Numbered from the stretch's first letter, positions 7,737 through 15,401 are shown. The stretch is 28,348 bases of DNA from DAOTUL01 sp034437435 (GCA_964417785.1 CAYQJO010000029.1:1-28348), one strand, 5' to 3'. The notes: a model not told the origin generated them from the sequence alone. Numbers and translations are program-made.

Positions 7737-8285
7737 CTACTTCGCAGCTTTACCCGCTTTACGGCGGATAATTTCGTCACTGTAGCGTACACCCTTGCCC
7801 TTGTATGGCTCTGGCGGGCGCAGTCCGCGAATATTCGCGGCGACCTGGCCGACGACCTGCTTATCAATGCCGTCGATGTGGATCAACTGACCACGATTTT
7901 CTTTCGGCACCTCGTAACTGGTCTCCGGTGTTGGCGGGGGCATCACCACTTCATGGGAGAAGCCCAACTTCAGCACCAGGTCCGACCCACGCAATTCGGC
8001 GTTGTAGCCCACACCCTCGATCAAGAGCGTGCGACGGAACCCTTCCGAGACGCCCATCACCATATTCGCCAGCAGCGCACGGGTCAGGCCGTGCAGCGCT
8101 CTGTGGCGACTTTCGTCCGATGGACGCTTGACCACGATAGAACCGTTGTCCCGCTCTACCGATATCTCCGGGTGTACGCTGTGGGATAGCTGGCCTTTGG
8201 GGCCTTTCACGGTCACATGCTGACCGTCAATCATCACATCTACCTTATCAGGTAGATCAATCGGCTTTTTACCAATACGCGACAT
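7737..8285 (-). CDS. rplF: 50S ribosomal protein L6
   Basis: Large-subunit protein uL6, near the factor-binding region. The start chosen is the ATG at 8283-8285, giving MSRIGKKPIDLPDKVDV and 182 residues; it has AGGAGA about six bases upstream and matches the conserved L6 N-terminus. A longer reading to 8315 would add ten unconserved residues and overlap rpsH. The C-terminal signature VAANIRGLRPPEPYKGKGVR is present, followed by a basic tail (IIRRKAGKAAK). Confidence 0.97.
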   Translation of the reverse strand: MSRIGKKPIDLPDKVDVMIDGQHVTVKGPKGQLSHSVHPEISVERDNGSIVVKRPSDESRHRALHGLTRALLANMVMGVSEGFRRTLLIEGVGYNAELRGSDLVLKLGFSHEVVMPPPTPETSYEVPKENRGQLIHIDGIDKQVVGQVAANIRGLRPPEPYKGKGVRYSDEIIRRKAGKAAK

Positions 8286-8299
8286 GATCGTCTCCTGAC

Positions 8300-8707
8300 T
8301 TACCAGACGTAGCACAGCACTTCGCCGCCCACACGTTCACGGCGGGCCTGCTGGGCTGTCATCACACCTTTCGGGGTGGTCATGATCGCAATGCCTGTGC
8401 CGCTTAAAACACGCGGCAAGTCTTTACGGCTGCGGTACACCCGGCGACCGGGCTTGCTGATTCGCCGCAAATTGGTGATTACCGGGCGGCGAAAACGGCG
8501 CGGGCCGTAATACTTCAGCGAGACATGGATCAAACGTGCGGGGGACTCATCACCAACATAATAGTCTTCGATGTAGCCCTCTTCTTTTAAGATACGCGCG
8601 ATTTCCTCTTTGATTTTGGACCAGGGAATCTGAGTTTCCTGCTGCTTCGCCATCAGAGCGTTACGGATGCGCGTCAACATATCTGCAATTGGATCGCTTG
8701 TGGTCAT
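8300..8707 (-). CDS. rpsH: 30S ribosomal protein S8
   Basis: Primary 16S rRNA-binding protein uS8 and, in E. coli, the translational repressor of the spc operon. The 135-residue product begins MTTSDPIADMLTRIRNALMA and ends with the signature GTGIAIMTTPKGVMTAQQAR followed by VGGEVLCYVW. AGGGAG lies five bases upstream of the ATG. Length is normal. Whether S8 autoregulation exists here cannot be told from the sequence. Confidence 0.98.
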   Translation of the reverse strand: MTTSDPIADMLTRIRNALMAKQQETQIPWSKIKEEIARILKEEGYIEDYYVGDESPARLIHVSLKYYGPRRFRRPVITNLRRISKPGRRVYRSRKDLPRVLSGTGIAIMTTPKGVMTAQQARRERVGGEVLCYVW

Positions 8708-8716
8708 CGTTGCTCC

Positions 8717-8899
8717 CTACCAGCTTGATTTCGTGACGCCGGGAATCTGCCCCTTCAGGGCCAATTCCCGGAAGCAAATACGGCACAAACCAAAACGCCG
8801 GATGTAACCACGAGGCCGCCCACAACGGTTGCAGCGGTTGCGCACACGCACATCATATTTGCGCCGTTGTTCGCGCGTAGTCATGCATTTCTTCGCCAT
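8717..8899 (-). CDS. rpsN: 30S ribosomal protein S14, zinc-binding (type Z)
   Basis: Small-subunit head protein uS14. The 60-residue product is the short zinc form: Cys23 and Cys26 (RCNRCGRPRG) with Cys39 and Cys42 (LCRICFRELA) make the zinc ribbon, and it ends GQIPGVTKSSW. Type Z S14 is the norm in many Gram-positives, Thermus and Chloroflexota, unlike the roughly 100-residue zinc-free form of enterobacteria. It lies between rplE and rpsH, as expected. Confidence 0.98.
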   Translation of the reverse strand: MAKKCMTTREQRRKYDVRVRNRCNRCGRPRGYIRRFGLCRICFRELALKGQIPGVTKSSW

Positions 8900-8909
8900 A
8901 TGGTTTCTC

Positions 8910-9461
8910 CTAGTTGTCCCGGAACGGCATACCGAGCAGTTGCAGCAACCGGCGGCCTTCCTCGTCGTTCCTGGCGGTAGTCACAATCGTGATTTCCATA
9001 CCGCGCACTTTATCGACCTTATCGAAGTCGATTTCCGGGAAGACCAGTTGCTCATGCAGGCCAACGGTGTAATTGCCGCGACCGTCCAGCTTGGCCGGTA
9101 CACCGCGAAAGTCACGGATACGCGGCAGCGCAATGTTGATGAGCCGGTCCAGCATGGACCACATCTTCTCATGGCGCAGTGTCACCTTCGCGCCGATTGC
9201 GCGGCCCTCACGCAGTTTAAAGGTCGCGATGCTTTTACGCGCCTTCGTGACGATGGGCTGCTGTCCAGTGATAATACGCAGGTCCTCGACGGCACCGTCA
9301 AGTGATTTGGGATTGTCGACGGCTTCACCGACACCGATATTGACCACGACCTTCTGGATTGTCGGCACTTCCATCACATTGACGTAACCGAATTCCTCCA
9401 TCAGGGCCGGGACGATCTCTTCCCGATAACGTGCCTTTAGAATGGGCAGTGTCTTTTCCAT
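8910..9461 (-). CDS. rplE: 50S ribosomal protein L5
   Basis: 5S rRNA-binding protein uL5, central protuberance, contacting P-site tRNA and S13. The 183-residue product contains NVMEVPTIQKVVVNIGVGEA (the L5 signature), TGQQPIVTKARKSIATFKLR and the glycine-containing DFRGVPAKLDGRGNYTVGL region, ending with EGRRLLQLLGMPFRDN. Length is typical (about 180). Gaps to rplX and rpsN are 6 and 10 bp. Confidence 0.98.
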   Translation of the reverse strand: MEKTLPILKARYREEIVPALMEEFGYVNVMEVPTIQKVVVNIGVGEAVDNPKSLDGAVEDLRIITGQQPIVTKARKSIATFKLREGRAIGAKVTLRHEKMWSMLDRLINIALPRIRDFRGVPAKLDGRGNYTVGLHEQLVFPEIDFDKVDKVRGMEITIVTTARNDEEGRRLLQLLGMPFRDN

Positions 9462-9467
9462 AAGGGT

Positions 9468-9788
9468 TTAGTCCAACTCTTCCCCGGTCTTCTTACAGTA
9501 ACGCACCTTACGACCGTCTTCTTTGATCTTGAAGCCGACGCGGGTGGGTACACCGGAAGGACTGACCAACATCACGTTCGAGAGATGAATGGGCGCGTCG
9601 AAGTCGGCGATCTGCGCAGGAATCTCCTGGTTACCCACACGCCGCGCCTTGTAATGCCGCTTCATGGTGTTCACACCGGCGACAATCACGCGGTTCTCCT
9701 TCAGTAAAACCTCCAGAACTTCACCACGCTCACCGATGTCGCGGCCCGCAATCACCTCAACGGTGTCGCCTTTCTTGATCCGCTGCAT
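9468..9788 (-). CDS. rplX: 50S ribosomal protein L24
   Basis: Assembly-initiating large-subunit protein uL24. The 106-residue product has an N-terminal KOW motif (IKKGDTVEVIAGRDIGERGE), the conserved VNTMKRHYKARRVG segment, and a C-terminal VGFKIKEDGRKVRYCKKTGE. Length is ordinary. The ATG follows an AGGAAA-type site and it is 11 bp after rplN. Confidence 0.98.
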   Translation of the reverse strand: MQRIKKGDTVEVIAGRDIGERGEVLEVLLKENRVIVAGVNTMKRHYKARRVGNQEIPAQIADFDAPIHLSNVMLVSPSGVPTRVGFKIKEDGRKVRYCKKTGEELD

Positions 9789-9799
9789 GGTCTTTCCTC

Positions 9800-10171
9800 C
9801 TACAGGGTCTCAGGCGCGAGCGACACGATTTTCATGAAGCCTTTGTCGCGCAGTTCGCGTGCCACCGGCCCGAAGACACGGGTGCCTCGCGGATTGGTCT
9901 GATCATCGGCCAGCACCACAGCAGCGTTGTCGTCAAACTTGATGTACGAGCCATCGCTGCGCCGGTATTCTTTCGCCGTGCGCACGATGACAGCGCGAAC
10001 GATGTCGCTCTTCTTCACACTGCCCTGGGTGGAGGCGGATTTGACCGTCGCCACAACGATGTCACCCACACGCCCGTATTTCTTCTTGGAACCGCCGAGA
10101 ACACGGATCACCAGGAGTTCCTGCGCTCCGCTGTTATCGGCTACTTTGAGACGAGACTCGGTTTGAATCAT
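9800..10171 (-). CDS. rplN: 50S ribosomal protein L14
   Basis: Large-subunit protein uL14, at the intersubunit face contacting h14 of 16S rRNA. The 123-residue product begins MIQTESRLKVADNSGAQELL and carries the signature block RSDGSYIKFDDNAAVVLADD followed by RGTRVFGPVARELRDKGFMK. Length equals the family norm (122). The start ATG overlaps the rpsQ stop by 4 bp (ATGA), so rpsQ and rplN are probably coupled. Confidence 0.98.
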   Translation of the reverse strand: MIQTESRLKVADNSGAQELLVIRVLGGSKKKYGRVGDIVVATVKSASTQGSVKKSDIVRAVIVRTAKEYRRSDGSYIKFDDNAAVVLADDQTNPRGTRVFGPVARELRDKGFMKIVSLAPETL

Positions 10172-10524
10172 GCCTCGGCCTCCTCAACAATCTCCGGTTC
10201 GGACGGCGTTTCATCCGCCTCCGATTGGTCTGGTTCAATTGTGACCGCGCCTACCGTCTCCGACATTTCAATCAGGTCCGGCGTGCTGAGTACTTCCTCG
10301 ACCACCCAGCGCTTGCGCCTACTGAGCGGCCTGCTCTCAACAACACGCACTGTCGCACCGACGGGAACACTGTTGCTCTCATCATGGGCCAGCACCTTGC
10401 GACTGCTGGCGACCACTTTCTTATACACGCGGTGCATCGTGCGCCGTTCCAGCAACACGGTCACGGTCTTGTCCATCTTGTCACTGACTACGCGGCCCGT
10501 TAACCGCCGCCGATTATTAGCCAT
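10168..10524 (-). CDS. rpsQ: 30S ribosomal protein S17 with acidic C-terminal extension
   Basis: Primary 16S rRNA-binding protein uS17. The start used is the ATG at 10522-10524 (MANNRRRLTGRVVSDKMDKT), preceded by AGAGGGA; a reading that begins further upstream adds 14 unconserved residues overlapping rpmC. The OB-fold core runs to about residue 80 (TVTVLLERRTMHRVYKKVV; GATVRVVESRPLSRRKRWVV). It is followed by about 38 residues rich in Glu, Asp, Ser and Pro (for example SEADETPSEPEIVEEAEA), so the protein is 118 residues instead of the usual 80-90. It overlaps rpmC by 8 bp and rplN by 4 bp. Confidence 0.96.
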   Translation of the reverse strand: MANNRRRLTGRVVSDKMDKTVTVLLERRTMHRVYKKVVASSRKVLAHDESNSVPVGATVRVVESRPLSRRKRWVVEEVLSTPDLIEMSETVGAVTIEPDQSEADETPSEPEIVEEAEA

Positions 10525-10738
10525 TATTTCCCTCTTCTGCAATTTGCGCCGCCAACTCACGCTCACGCTGGACGGTCAACAGGCGGGCCAGTCTACGCTT
10601 AGCATAGCGCAGGCTATTGGTATCTTCCATCTGACCGGAAGCCTGTTGGAAGCGTAGATTGAACAACGCTTCGCGCTGATCGTCGATGGCGTTCAGAAGC
10701 TGCTCATCGGACATGGCCCGAACATCGCTGGCACTCAT
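10517..10738 (-). CDS. rpmC: 50S ribosomal protein L29
   Basis: Large-subunit protein uL29 near the exit tunnel, where chaperones and SRP dock. The 73-residue helical-hairpin product shows ALFNLRFQQASGQMEDTNSL and RYAKRRLARLLTVQRERE, the diagnostic L29 segment. Length is typical (about 65-70). The start ATG is one base after the rplP stop, and the end overlaps rpsQ by 8 bp, the tightest packing in the cluster. Confidence 0.97.
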   Translation of the reverse strand: MSASDVRAMSDEQLLNAIDDQREALFNLRFQQASGQMEDTNSLRYAKRRLARLLTVQRERELAAQIAEEGNNG

Positions 10739-10739
10739 T

Positions 10740-11174
10740 CTAGCTCACCTCCTGGCCCGAAATCGGGTCAATACGCTTGACGAATTTCGTCTTACACGGG
10801 AGCTTGTTGGCTGCCAGTCGCAGGGCTTCGCGGGCGATCTCTTCCTCAACACCGCTCATCTCAAACAGGATACGCCCTGGTTTGACCACTGCCACCCAGA
10901 ATTCAACCGCACCTTTGCCTTTACCCATACGGGTTTCGGCAGGCTTCTGGGTCACGGGTTTATCCGGGAACGCCCGAATCCAGATTTTGCCGCGACGCTT
11001 GATGTAACGTACCATGGCACGACGGGCTGCTTCGATCTGACGGCTGGTCAGCCATACCGGTTCGGTCGCCTGGAGACCATAATCGCCAAACTGGACCACC
11101 GATCCCCGGTACGCCTTGCCTCTCAAACGACCGCGCATCTGCTTACGGTACTTCACTCGCTTGGGCATTAACAT
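10740..11174 (-). CDS. rplP: 50S ribosomal protein L16
   Basis: Large-subunit protein uL16, organising the A-site tRNA and needed for peptidyl-transferase function. The 144-residue product starts MLMPKRVKYRKQMRGRLRGK and holds GKIWIRAFPDKPVTQKPAET and RMGKGKGAVEFWVAVVKPGR, both L16 signatures. AGGAG lies eight bases upstream of the ATG. It is 21 bp downstream of rpsC. Confidence 0.98.
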   Translation of the reverse strand: MLMPKRVKYRKQMRGRLRGKAYRGSVVQFGDYGLQATEPVWLTSRQIEAARRAMVRYIKRRGKIWIRAFPDKPVTQKPAETRMGKGKGAVEFWVAVVKPGRILFEMSGVEEEIAREALRLAANKLPCKTKFVKRIDPISGQEVS

Positions 11175-11195
11175 TGCCTACACTCCTCACTACGT

Positions 11196-11879
11196 CTACG
11201 GGCTGACGTAGACGTCCTGCTTCTGTTCACCAGAACGCTTGCCATCGTCGGCTTGCAGAATGTCGCCTTTGTAAATCCACACCTTGATGCCGATGCGTCC
11301 AAAGGTCGTCAGCGCTTCCGCTGTGCCATAATCGAGGTCGGCCCGCAGCGTATTGCGCGGCACCTGGCCTTCGCTCACGGCCTCACGGCGTGCCATGTCG
11401 GCACCGGCCAGACGGCCACTGACCTGAACCCGGACACCCTGCGCACCCTGGCGCATGGCCTGGCTGATGGCCCGCTTGATCGCACGGCTGTGACCGATGC
11501 GGCGCTCCAACTGGCCGGCGATATTCTCCGCCACCAGAGTCGCATCCATGTCAGGCTTCTCAATCTCGCTCACCTCCACACGGACCTGCTTGTCCGTGAG
11601 GGCCTGCAGATCGTTCTTGATTTGCTTGACAGCCTCGCCCTTGCGCCCGATGACGATACCGGGGCGAGCGGTGTGAATGGTGACAAGCACCTGATTCGGA
11701 TAGCGCTCGATCTCGATGCGAGACACACCGGCCCGCGCTACTTCTTTACGAATATAGTTACGAATCTCGCGGTCTTCCTTGAGCAGGTCCACATAGCGCT
11801 GGCCTTCTGCGTACCAGCGAGCGTCCCAATCACGGTTGACCTTGAGACGAAATCCAATTGGATGTACCTTACGGCCCAT
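11196..11879 (-). CDS. rpsC: 30S ribosomal protein S3
   Basis: Small-subunit head protein uS3, part of the mRNA-entry helicase together with S4 and S5. The 227-residue product starts MGRKVHPIGFRLKVNRDWDA, has a type II KH domain with the GIVIGRKGEAVK loop, and the C-terminal GVRVQVSGRLAGADMARREA followed by LRADLDYGTAEALTTFGRIG and IKVWIYKGDIL. The ATG shares one base with the rplV stop (TAATG), a typical termination-reinitiation junction. Confidence 0.98.
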   Translation of the reverse strand: MGRKVHPIGFRLKVNRDWDARWYAEGQRYVDLLKEDREIRNYIRKEVARAGVSRIEIERYPNQVLVTIHTARPGIVIGRKGEAVKQIKNDLQALTDKQVRVEVSEIEKPDMDATLVAENIAGQLERRIGHSRAIKRAISQAMRQGAQGVRVQVSGRLAGADMARREAVSEGQVPRNTLRADLDYGTAEALTTFGRIGIKVWIYKGDILQADDGKRSGEQKQDVYVSP

Positions 11880-12220
11880 TAGTCGTCCTCTCGTTCTGCC
11901 AGGATAATCGTCAGGTGTGCTGTGCGCTTGATCCGCTGCTTGTAGCGTCCCCGCGCACCCGCCTTATACCGTTTCATCCTGGGGCCTTCGTCAGCGAAGA
12001 TTTCAGCCACGAAGAGGTCCAGTGGATTCAGGTCAAAGTTATTCTCTGCATTTGCCATTGCCGATTGCAGCGTTTTGCGGATCATCTCGGCACCCTTCTG
12101 GGGCATAAAGTCCAGAACGACCTGAGCCTGTTCCGCGCCCATTCCCCGAACCTGGTCACAGACCAGACGCAATTTCTGCGGGGAAATCGGCAGGTGTTTG
12201 TTCCTGGCACGAACTTCCAT
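11879..12220 (-). CDS. rplV: 50S ribosomal protein L22
   Basis: Large-subunit protein uL22, whose hairpin lines the exit tunnel. The start chosen is the ATG at 12218-12220 (MEVRARNKHLPISPQKLRLV), preceded by AGGGAG and 10 bp after rpsS; this gives 113 residues, the family norm. Open frame continues upstream into rpsS but is not conserved. The hairpin segment FVAEIFADEGPRMKRYKAGA and RGRYKQRIKRTAHLTIIL are diagnostic. The Met-Lys-Arg loop tip is intact. Confidence 0.97.
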   Translation of the reverse strand: MEVRARNKHLPISPQKLRLVCDQVRGMGAEQAQVVLDFMPQKGAEMIRKTLQSAMANAENNFDLNPLDLFVAEIFADEGPRMKRYKAGARGRYKQRIKRTAHLTIILAEREDD

Positions 12221-12230
12221 AGCCAGCTCC

Positions 12231-12506
12231 CTAACGTCTCTTCTTCTTCTCGACAAGGTGTCCACGGTAGGTCCGTGTCGGGGCAAACTCGCCCAGTTTA
12301 TGACCGACCATATTCTCCGTGACATAGATCGGCACATGGCGACGACCATCATGGACAGCGACCGTGTGGCCGACCAACTGCGGATAAATGGTGCTGGCCC
12401 GACTCCAGGTACGAATAACGGTCTTTTTGTTATCAGCATTCAACTGCTCGACCTTCTTGAGCAGTTTAGGGGCAATATACGGCCCCTTTTTTGCAGAGCG
12501 CGACAT
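12231..12506 (-). CDS. rpsS: 30S ribosomal protein S19
   Basis: Small-subunit head protein uS19, in an intersubunit bridge with S13. The 91-residue product begins MSRSAKKGPYIAPKLLKKVE and contains VIRTWSRASTIYPQLVGHTV and GHKLGEFAPTRTYRGH, all signature S19 segments. Length matches the family (92). It lies 12 bp downstream of rplB. Confidence 0.98.
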   Translation of the reverse strand: MSRSAKKGPYIAPKLLKKVEQLNADNKKTVIRTWSRASTIYPQLVGHTVAVHDGRRHVPIYVTENMVGHKLGEFAPTRTYRGHLVEKKKRR

Positions 12507-12518
12507 ACGATTCCCCTT

Positions 12519-13352
12519 TTATCTTCTCTTACCACGACGGCGGACAATAAAGCGGGCGGTGCGCTTGTTGGCACGGGTACGCTTGCCCAGCGCTGGCTTG
12601 CCCCAGGGGGTCTTGGGACCGGGCATACCGATACCTGAGCGCCCTTCACCACCACCATGCGGATGACTGTCGGGGTCCATCGCGGTACCGCGAGTGGACG
12701 GACGCCAGCCCATCCAGCGTGCACGCCCCGCTTTACCCAGCTTCACGTTACCGTGATCGGTGTTGCCGACCTGTCCAATCGTCGCGGAGCAGCGTTCGTG
12801 AATGTAACGCACTTCACCACTCGGCAGGCGAACCTGGGCGTAGATTCCCTCTTTCGCCAGCAACTGCGCCGATGTCCCGGCGGCCCGCGCCAACTGTCCA
12901 CCCTTACCCGGCAGCATCTCAATGTTGTGAATCTGAGTACCGAGCGGAATATCTTTGATGGGTAGGCTGTTGCCGGGCCGCAGTTCGGCCTGCTCGCCGT
13001 TACCAATCTTGTCGCCCACCTTCAAGCCGAGCGGTGCGATGATATAGCGCTTTTCCCCATCTTCATACTGTACCAGGGCGATCCGGGCAGACCGGTTAGG
13101 ATCGTACTCAATGGCGATCACTTCGGCCCTGGAGTCGAACTTATTCCGTTTGAAATCAATACGACGATAGCGCCGCTTATGCCCGCCGCCACGATGACGC
13201 ACCGTGATGCGGCCCATGTTGTTGCGACCGCCACGCTTGCGCAGCGGTTCAGTCAGCGACCATTCGGGCTTTGACTTCGTGATTTCCTCAAATGAGTGGC
13301 CCGTCATATCCCGGCGACCTGCCGAGGTGGGCTTGTAGACTTTTACCGGCAT
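12519..13352 (-). CDS. rplB: 50S ribosomal protein L2
   Basis: Large-subunit protein uL2, required for subunit association and peptidyl transfer. The 277-residue product starts MPVKVYKPTSAGRRDMTG and has the RNA-binding domain (RHRGGGHKRRYRRIDFKRNK), an SH3-like domain and the signature DSHPHGGGEGRSGIGMPG with the conserved histidine facing the catalytic centre. The motif reads AMDPDSHPHGGGEG instead of the commoner AMNPVDHPHGGGEG. Length is typical (about 275). Confidence 0.98.
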   Translation of the reverse strand: MPVKVYKPTSAGRRDMTGHSFEEITKSKPEWSLTEPLRKRGGRNNMGRITVRHRGGGHKRRYRRIDFKRNKFDSRAEVIAIEYDPNRSARIALVQYEDGEKRYIIAPLGLKVGDKIGNGEQAELRPGNSLPIKDIPLGTQIHNIEMLPGKGGQLARAAGTSAQLLAKEGIYAQVRLPSGEVRYIHERCSATIGQVGNTDHGNVKLGKAGRARWMGWRPSTRGTAMDPDSHPHGGGEGRSGIGMPGPKTPWGKPALGKRTRANKRTARFIVRRRGKRR

Positions 13353-13364
13353 CAGCTTAAACCC

Positions 13365-13661
13365 TTACACATCGAACAACTTGATTTCTTGACCAGGGCT
13401 TAGAGTCACGATGGCCTTTTTCCAGCGCTTGGTGCGCATGTACCAGTTGCGGCCCCGACGTCCACGCTTCGGGGGCATAATCATCGTGTTGATCTTCTCA
13501 ACGGTGACATCGAAAATATCCTCGACCGCCTGGCGAATCTGGATTTTGTTGGCGTTGATGTCTACCTCAAACACATAATGGTTCAGGTCGTCGATCATCA
13601 GGTTCGACTTCTCAGTAATCACCGGACGTCGGATGACATCGTATACATGAAGTTCTGGCAT
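13365..13661 (-). CDS. rplW: 50S ribosomal protein L23
   Basis: Large-subunit exit-tunnel protein uL23, docking site for trigger factor and SRP. The 98-residue product contains VIRRPVITEKSNLMID, NHYVFEVDINANKIQIRQAV and VTVEKINTMIMPPKRGRRGR, the classic L23 pattern. Length is normal. It sits between rplD and rplB with gaps of 10 and 12 bp. Confidence 0.97.
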   Translation of the reverse strand: MPELHVYDVIRRPVITEKSNLMIDDLNHYVFEVDINANKIQIRQAVEDIFDVTVEKINTMIMPPKRGRRGRNWYMRTKRWKKAIVTLSPGQEIKLFDV

Positions 13662-13671
13662 GTCTGTCCTC

Positions 13672-14295
13672 CTACTCGCCCCAGATACTCTGGATCACTT
13701 CGAGCGCGTCCAGCGGCACAATCACTTTGTCGTACTTGAGCAGATCGCGGATGTTGAGATAACTCGCCCGTAAATACTGCGAATCAGGCAGGTTACTGAT
13801 ACCGCGCTGCACGTTCTCATTGGCGTCAGCCAGCAGCACCAGCACCGATGCACCACCCGTCAGACGATCCAGCATTTCACGCATGTCTTTCGTCTTGGGC
13901 GTATCCATGGCTAACTGATCCACGAAAACCAACTGCTCATCGCGCATCAAGGCACTCAACGTACAGCGAATTGCCTTGCGGCGCATCTGCTTTGGCATGG
14001 CCTGGGTGTACTTGCGCGGACGCGGCCCGTGTGCCAGACCACCGCCGACAAAAATCGGCGCACTCTTAGCACCATGCCGGGCGCGGCCCGTCCCCTTCTG
14101 GCGATACCATTTGGATTTGGTCAGACGGATCTCGCTGCGGGTCTTGGTTTTCACATTACCCTGACGGGCGTTCGCCATCTGGCGCACATACGCCTGGTGC
14201 ATCAAGCCGACGTTGACCTCGACTTCAAAAATATCGGCTGGCAGATCGATGGTGTCTACCTGCTGACCGCTCATGTTCATCACTGAAACTTGCAT
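13672..14295 (-). CDS. rplD: 50S ribosomal protein L4
   Basis: Large-subunit protein uL4, with an extended loop at the exit-tunnel constriction; in E. coli it represses the S10 operon. The start used is the ATG at 14293-14295 (MQVSVMNMSGQQVDTIDLPA) with GGAGGA six bases upstream; a longer open frame overlapping rplC lacks support. The 207-residue product has GNVKTKTRSEIRLTKSKWYR, QKGTGRARHGAKSAPIFVGG and GPRPRKYTQAMPKQMRRKAI, diagnostic for L4. Length is normal. Confidence 0.97.
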   Translation of the reverse strand: MQVSVMNMSGQQVDTIDLPADIFEVEVNVGLMHQAYVRQMANARQGNVKTKTRSEIRLTKSKWYRQKGTGRARHGAKSAPIFVGGGLAHGPRPRKYTQAMPKQMRRKAIRCTLSALMRDEQLVFVDQLAMDTPKTKDMREMLDRLTGGASVLVLLADANENVQRGISNLPDSQYLRASYLNIRDLLKYDKVIVPLDALEVIQSIWGE

Positions 14296-14311
14296 GTTGT
14301 CCTCCGTCGTC

Positions 14312-14944
14312 CTAGCTGGACCGCGCCGGTCTGACCATGACGATACCGTCCCTGGCACCGGGGACCGATCCTTTGACGGCGAGCAGATTTTGTTCCGGGT
14401 CAACCACCACTACTTCCAGATTCTTCATGGTGACACGCTCATTACCCATGCGGCCACCCATGCGCTGGCCCTTCAGGGTCCGTCCGGGTGTCGCACACAT
14501 CCCGATAGCGCCGGGAGCACGCTCACGGTCGGATTGGCCGTGTGTTTTGGGCTGGCGGTGAAACCCATGACGTTTGATGGTACCGGCAAAACCCCGGCCT
14601 TTGCTTGTGCCGATAATATCGACCTTTTCACCGGTCTCAAAAACATCGGCTTTGATCTCCTGCCCTTCTTCAACATCCACCGACGTTTCCAGCAGGCGGA
14701 ACTCGCGCAGATAGCGCAGGGCGGGCAGGTTATTGCGACGTAGATGCCCCAGTTGCCCCTGTGTGAGGCGCTTGGGCTTGGTTTCCTCGAATCCCAGTTG
14801 TACAGCGACGTACCCGTCGCGGTCGGAGGTCCGAATCTGGGTTACATAGCAGGGGCCAGCTTTGATGACGGTAACCGGGACGGCATTGCCCGCGTCATCG
14901 AAGACCTGTGTCATGCCCACTTTTTTACCAATAATGCCTTTCAT
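14312..14944 (-). CDS. rplC: 50S ribosomal protein L3
   Basis: Large-subunit protein uL3, whose long finger reaches the peptidyl-transferase centre. The 210-residue product starts MKGIIGKKVGMTQVFDDAGN and holds the signature KGRGFAGTIKRHGFHRQPKT followed by GQSDRERAPGAIGMCATPGR. The ending is VPGARDGIVMVRPARSS. GGAGG precedes the ATG by about 10 bases. It is downstream of rpsJ after a 64-bp gap containing a hairpin. Confidence 0.98.
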   Translation of the reverse strand: MKGIIGKKVGMTQVFDDAGNAVPVTVIKAGPCYVTQIRTSDRDGYVAVQLGFEETKPKRLTQGQLGHLRRNNLPALRYLREFRLLETSVDVEEGQEIKADVFETGEKVDIIGTSKGRGFAGTIKRHGFHRQPKTHGQSDRERAPGAIGMCATPGRTLKGQRMGGRMGNERVTMKNLEVVVVDPEQNLLAVKGSVPGARDGIVMVRPARSS

Positions 14945-14960
14945 TCGTATCAGCCTCCAG

Positions 14961-14986
14961 TGGGGTGTTGCAGCAAAGCCACCCCA
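14961..14986 (-). promoter_or_regulatory. Hairpin in the rpsJ-rplC gap, next to the rplC ribosome-binding site
   Basis: A seven-base inverted repeat (TGGGGTG at 14961-14967 and CACCCCA at 14980-14986, 12-base loop) ends only a few bases before the rplC GGAGG site on the transcribed strand. There is no following U-run, so it is not an intrinsic terminator. It may tune rplC translation or mRNA stability; this is inference. Confidence 0.35.
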
Positions 14987-15008
14987 GCCTGTCTCGCATT
15001 AGCGAACC

Positions 15009-15320
15009 CTAGATCTTGATCTCGATGTCCACGCCTGCCGGCAGGTTCAAACGCATCAAGGTGTCGATGGTTTTACTGTCCGGGTCGAGGACGTCAATCA
15101 GGCGTTTATGCGTGCGTATTTCAAAATGCTCCTGCGAGTCCTTGTCGATGAAAGGTGACCGACGCACAGTGAACCGCTCCAACCGGGTCGGCAGCGGGAC
15201 CGGGCCAACAACCCTTGCACCGGTGCGTTCCGCTGTCTCGACAATGCGCTGCGCTGATTGATCGAGTACGCGATGATCGTATGCTTTTAGCCGGATGCGT
15301 ATCTTGTTCTTAGCGACCAT
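15009..15320 (-). CDS. rpsJ: 30S ribosomal protein S10
   Basis: Small-subunit protein uS10, also NusE in transcription antitermination. The start used is the ATG at 15318-15320, preceded by AAGGA, giving 103 residues (family norm about 102); an upstream in-frame ATG at 15360-15362 falls within the inverted repeat and adds 14 unconserved residues. The product has KIRIRLKAYDHRVLDQSAQR and VGPVPLPTRLERFTVRRSPF (the S10 signature), and FEIRTHKRLIDVLDP. It follows tuf by 81 bp. Confidence 0.97.
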   Translation of the reverse strand: MVAKNKIRIRLKAYDHRVLDQSAQRIVETAERTGARVVGPVPLPTRLERFTVRRSPFIDKDSQEHFEIRTHKRLIDVLDPDSKTIDTLMRLNLPAGVDIEIKI

Positions 15321-15339
15321 AATGTCCTTACCAGGGTAG

Positions 15340-15375
15340 AATATGCCGGGAGAAAATGGCATCTCCCGGCATATT
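15340..15375 (-). promoter_or_regulatory. Perfect 14-bp inverted repeat between tuf and rpsJ
   Basis: The arms 15340-15353 and 15362-15375 are perfectly complementary (core GCCGGGAGA/TCTCCCGGC) with an 8-base loop at 15354-15361. It lies wholly in the 81-bp tuf-rpsJ gap, 26 bp after the tuf stop, and ends 20 bp before the rpsJ ATG. No U-run follows on either strand, so a classic Rho-independent terminator is not supported. Possible roles are partial termination, an RNase processing or stabilising site dividing the str and S10 messages, or a protein-binding leader for S10-operon control. Confidence 0.6.
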
Positions 15376-15401
15376 GAAAGCCTTTCTAGAAATACCCGGA
15401 C

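Noticed and set aside
8286..8315. Longer L6 start
   Set aside because: The ATG at 8283-8285 has a good ribosome-binding site and gives the conserved MSRIGKKPI; the longer form overlaps rpsH.
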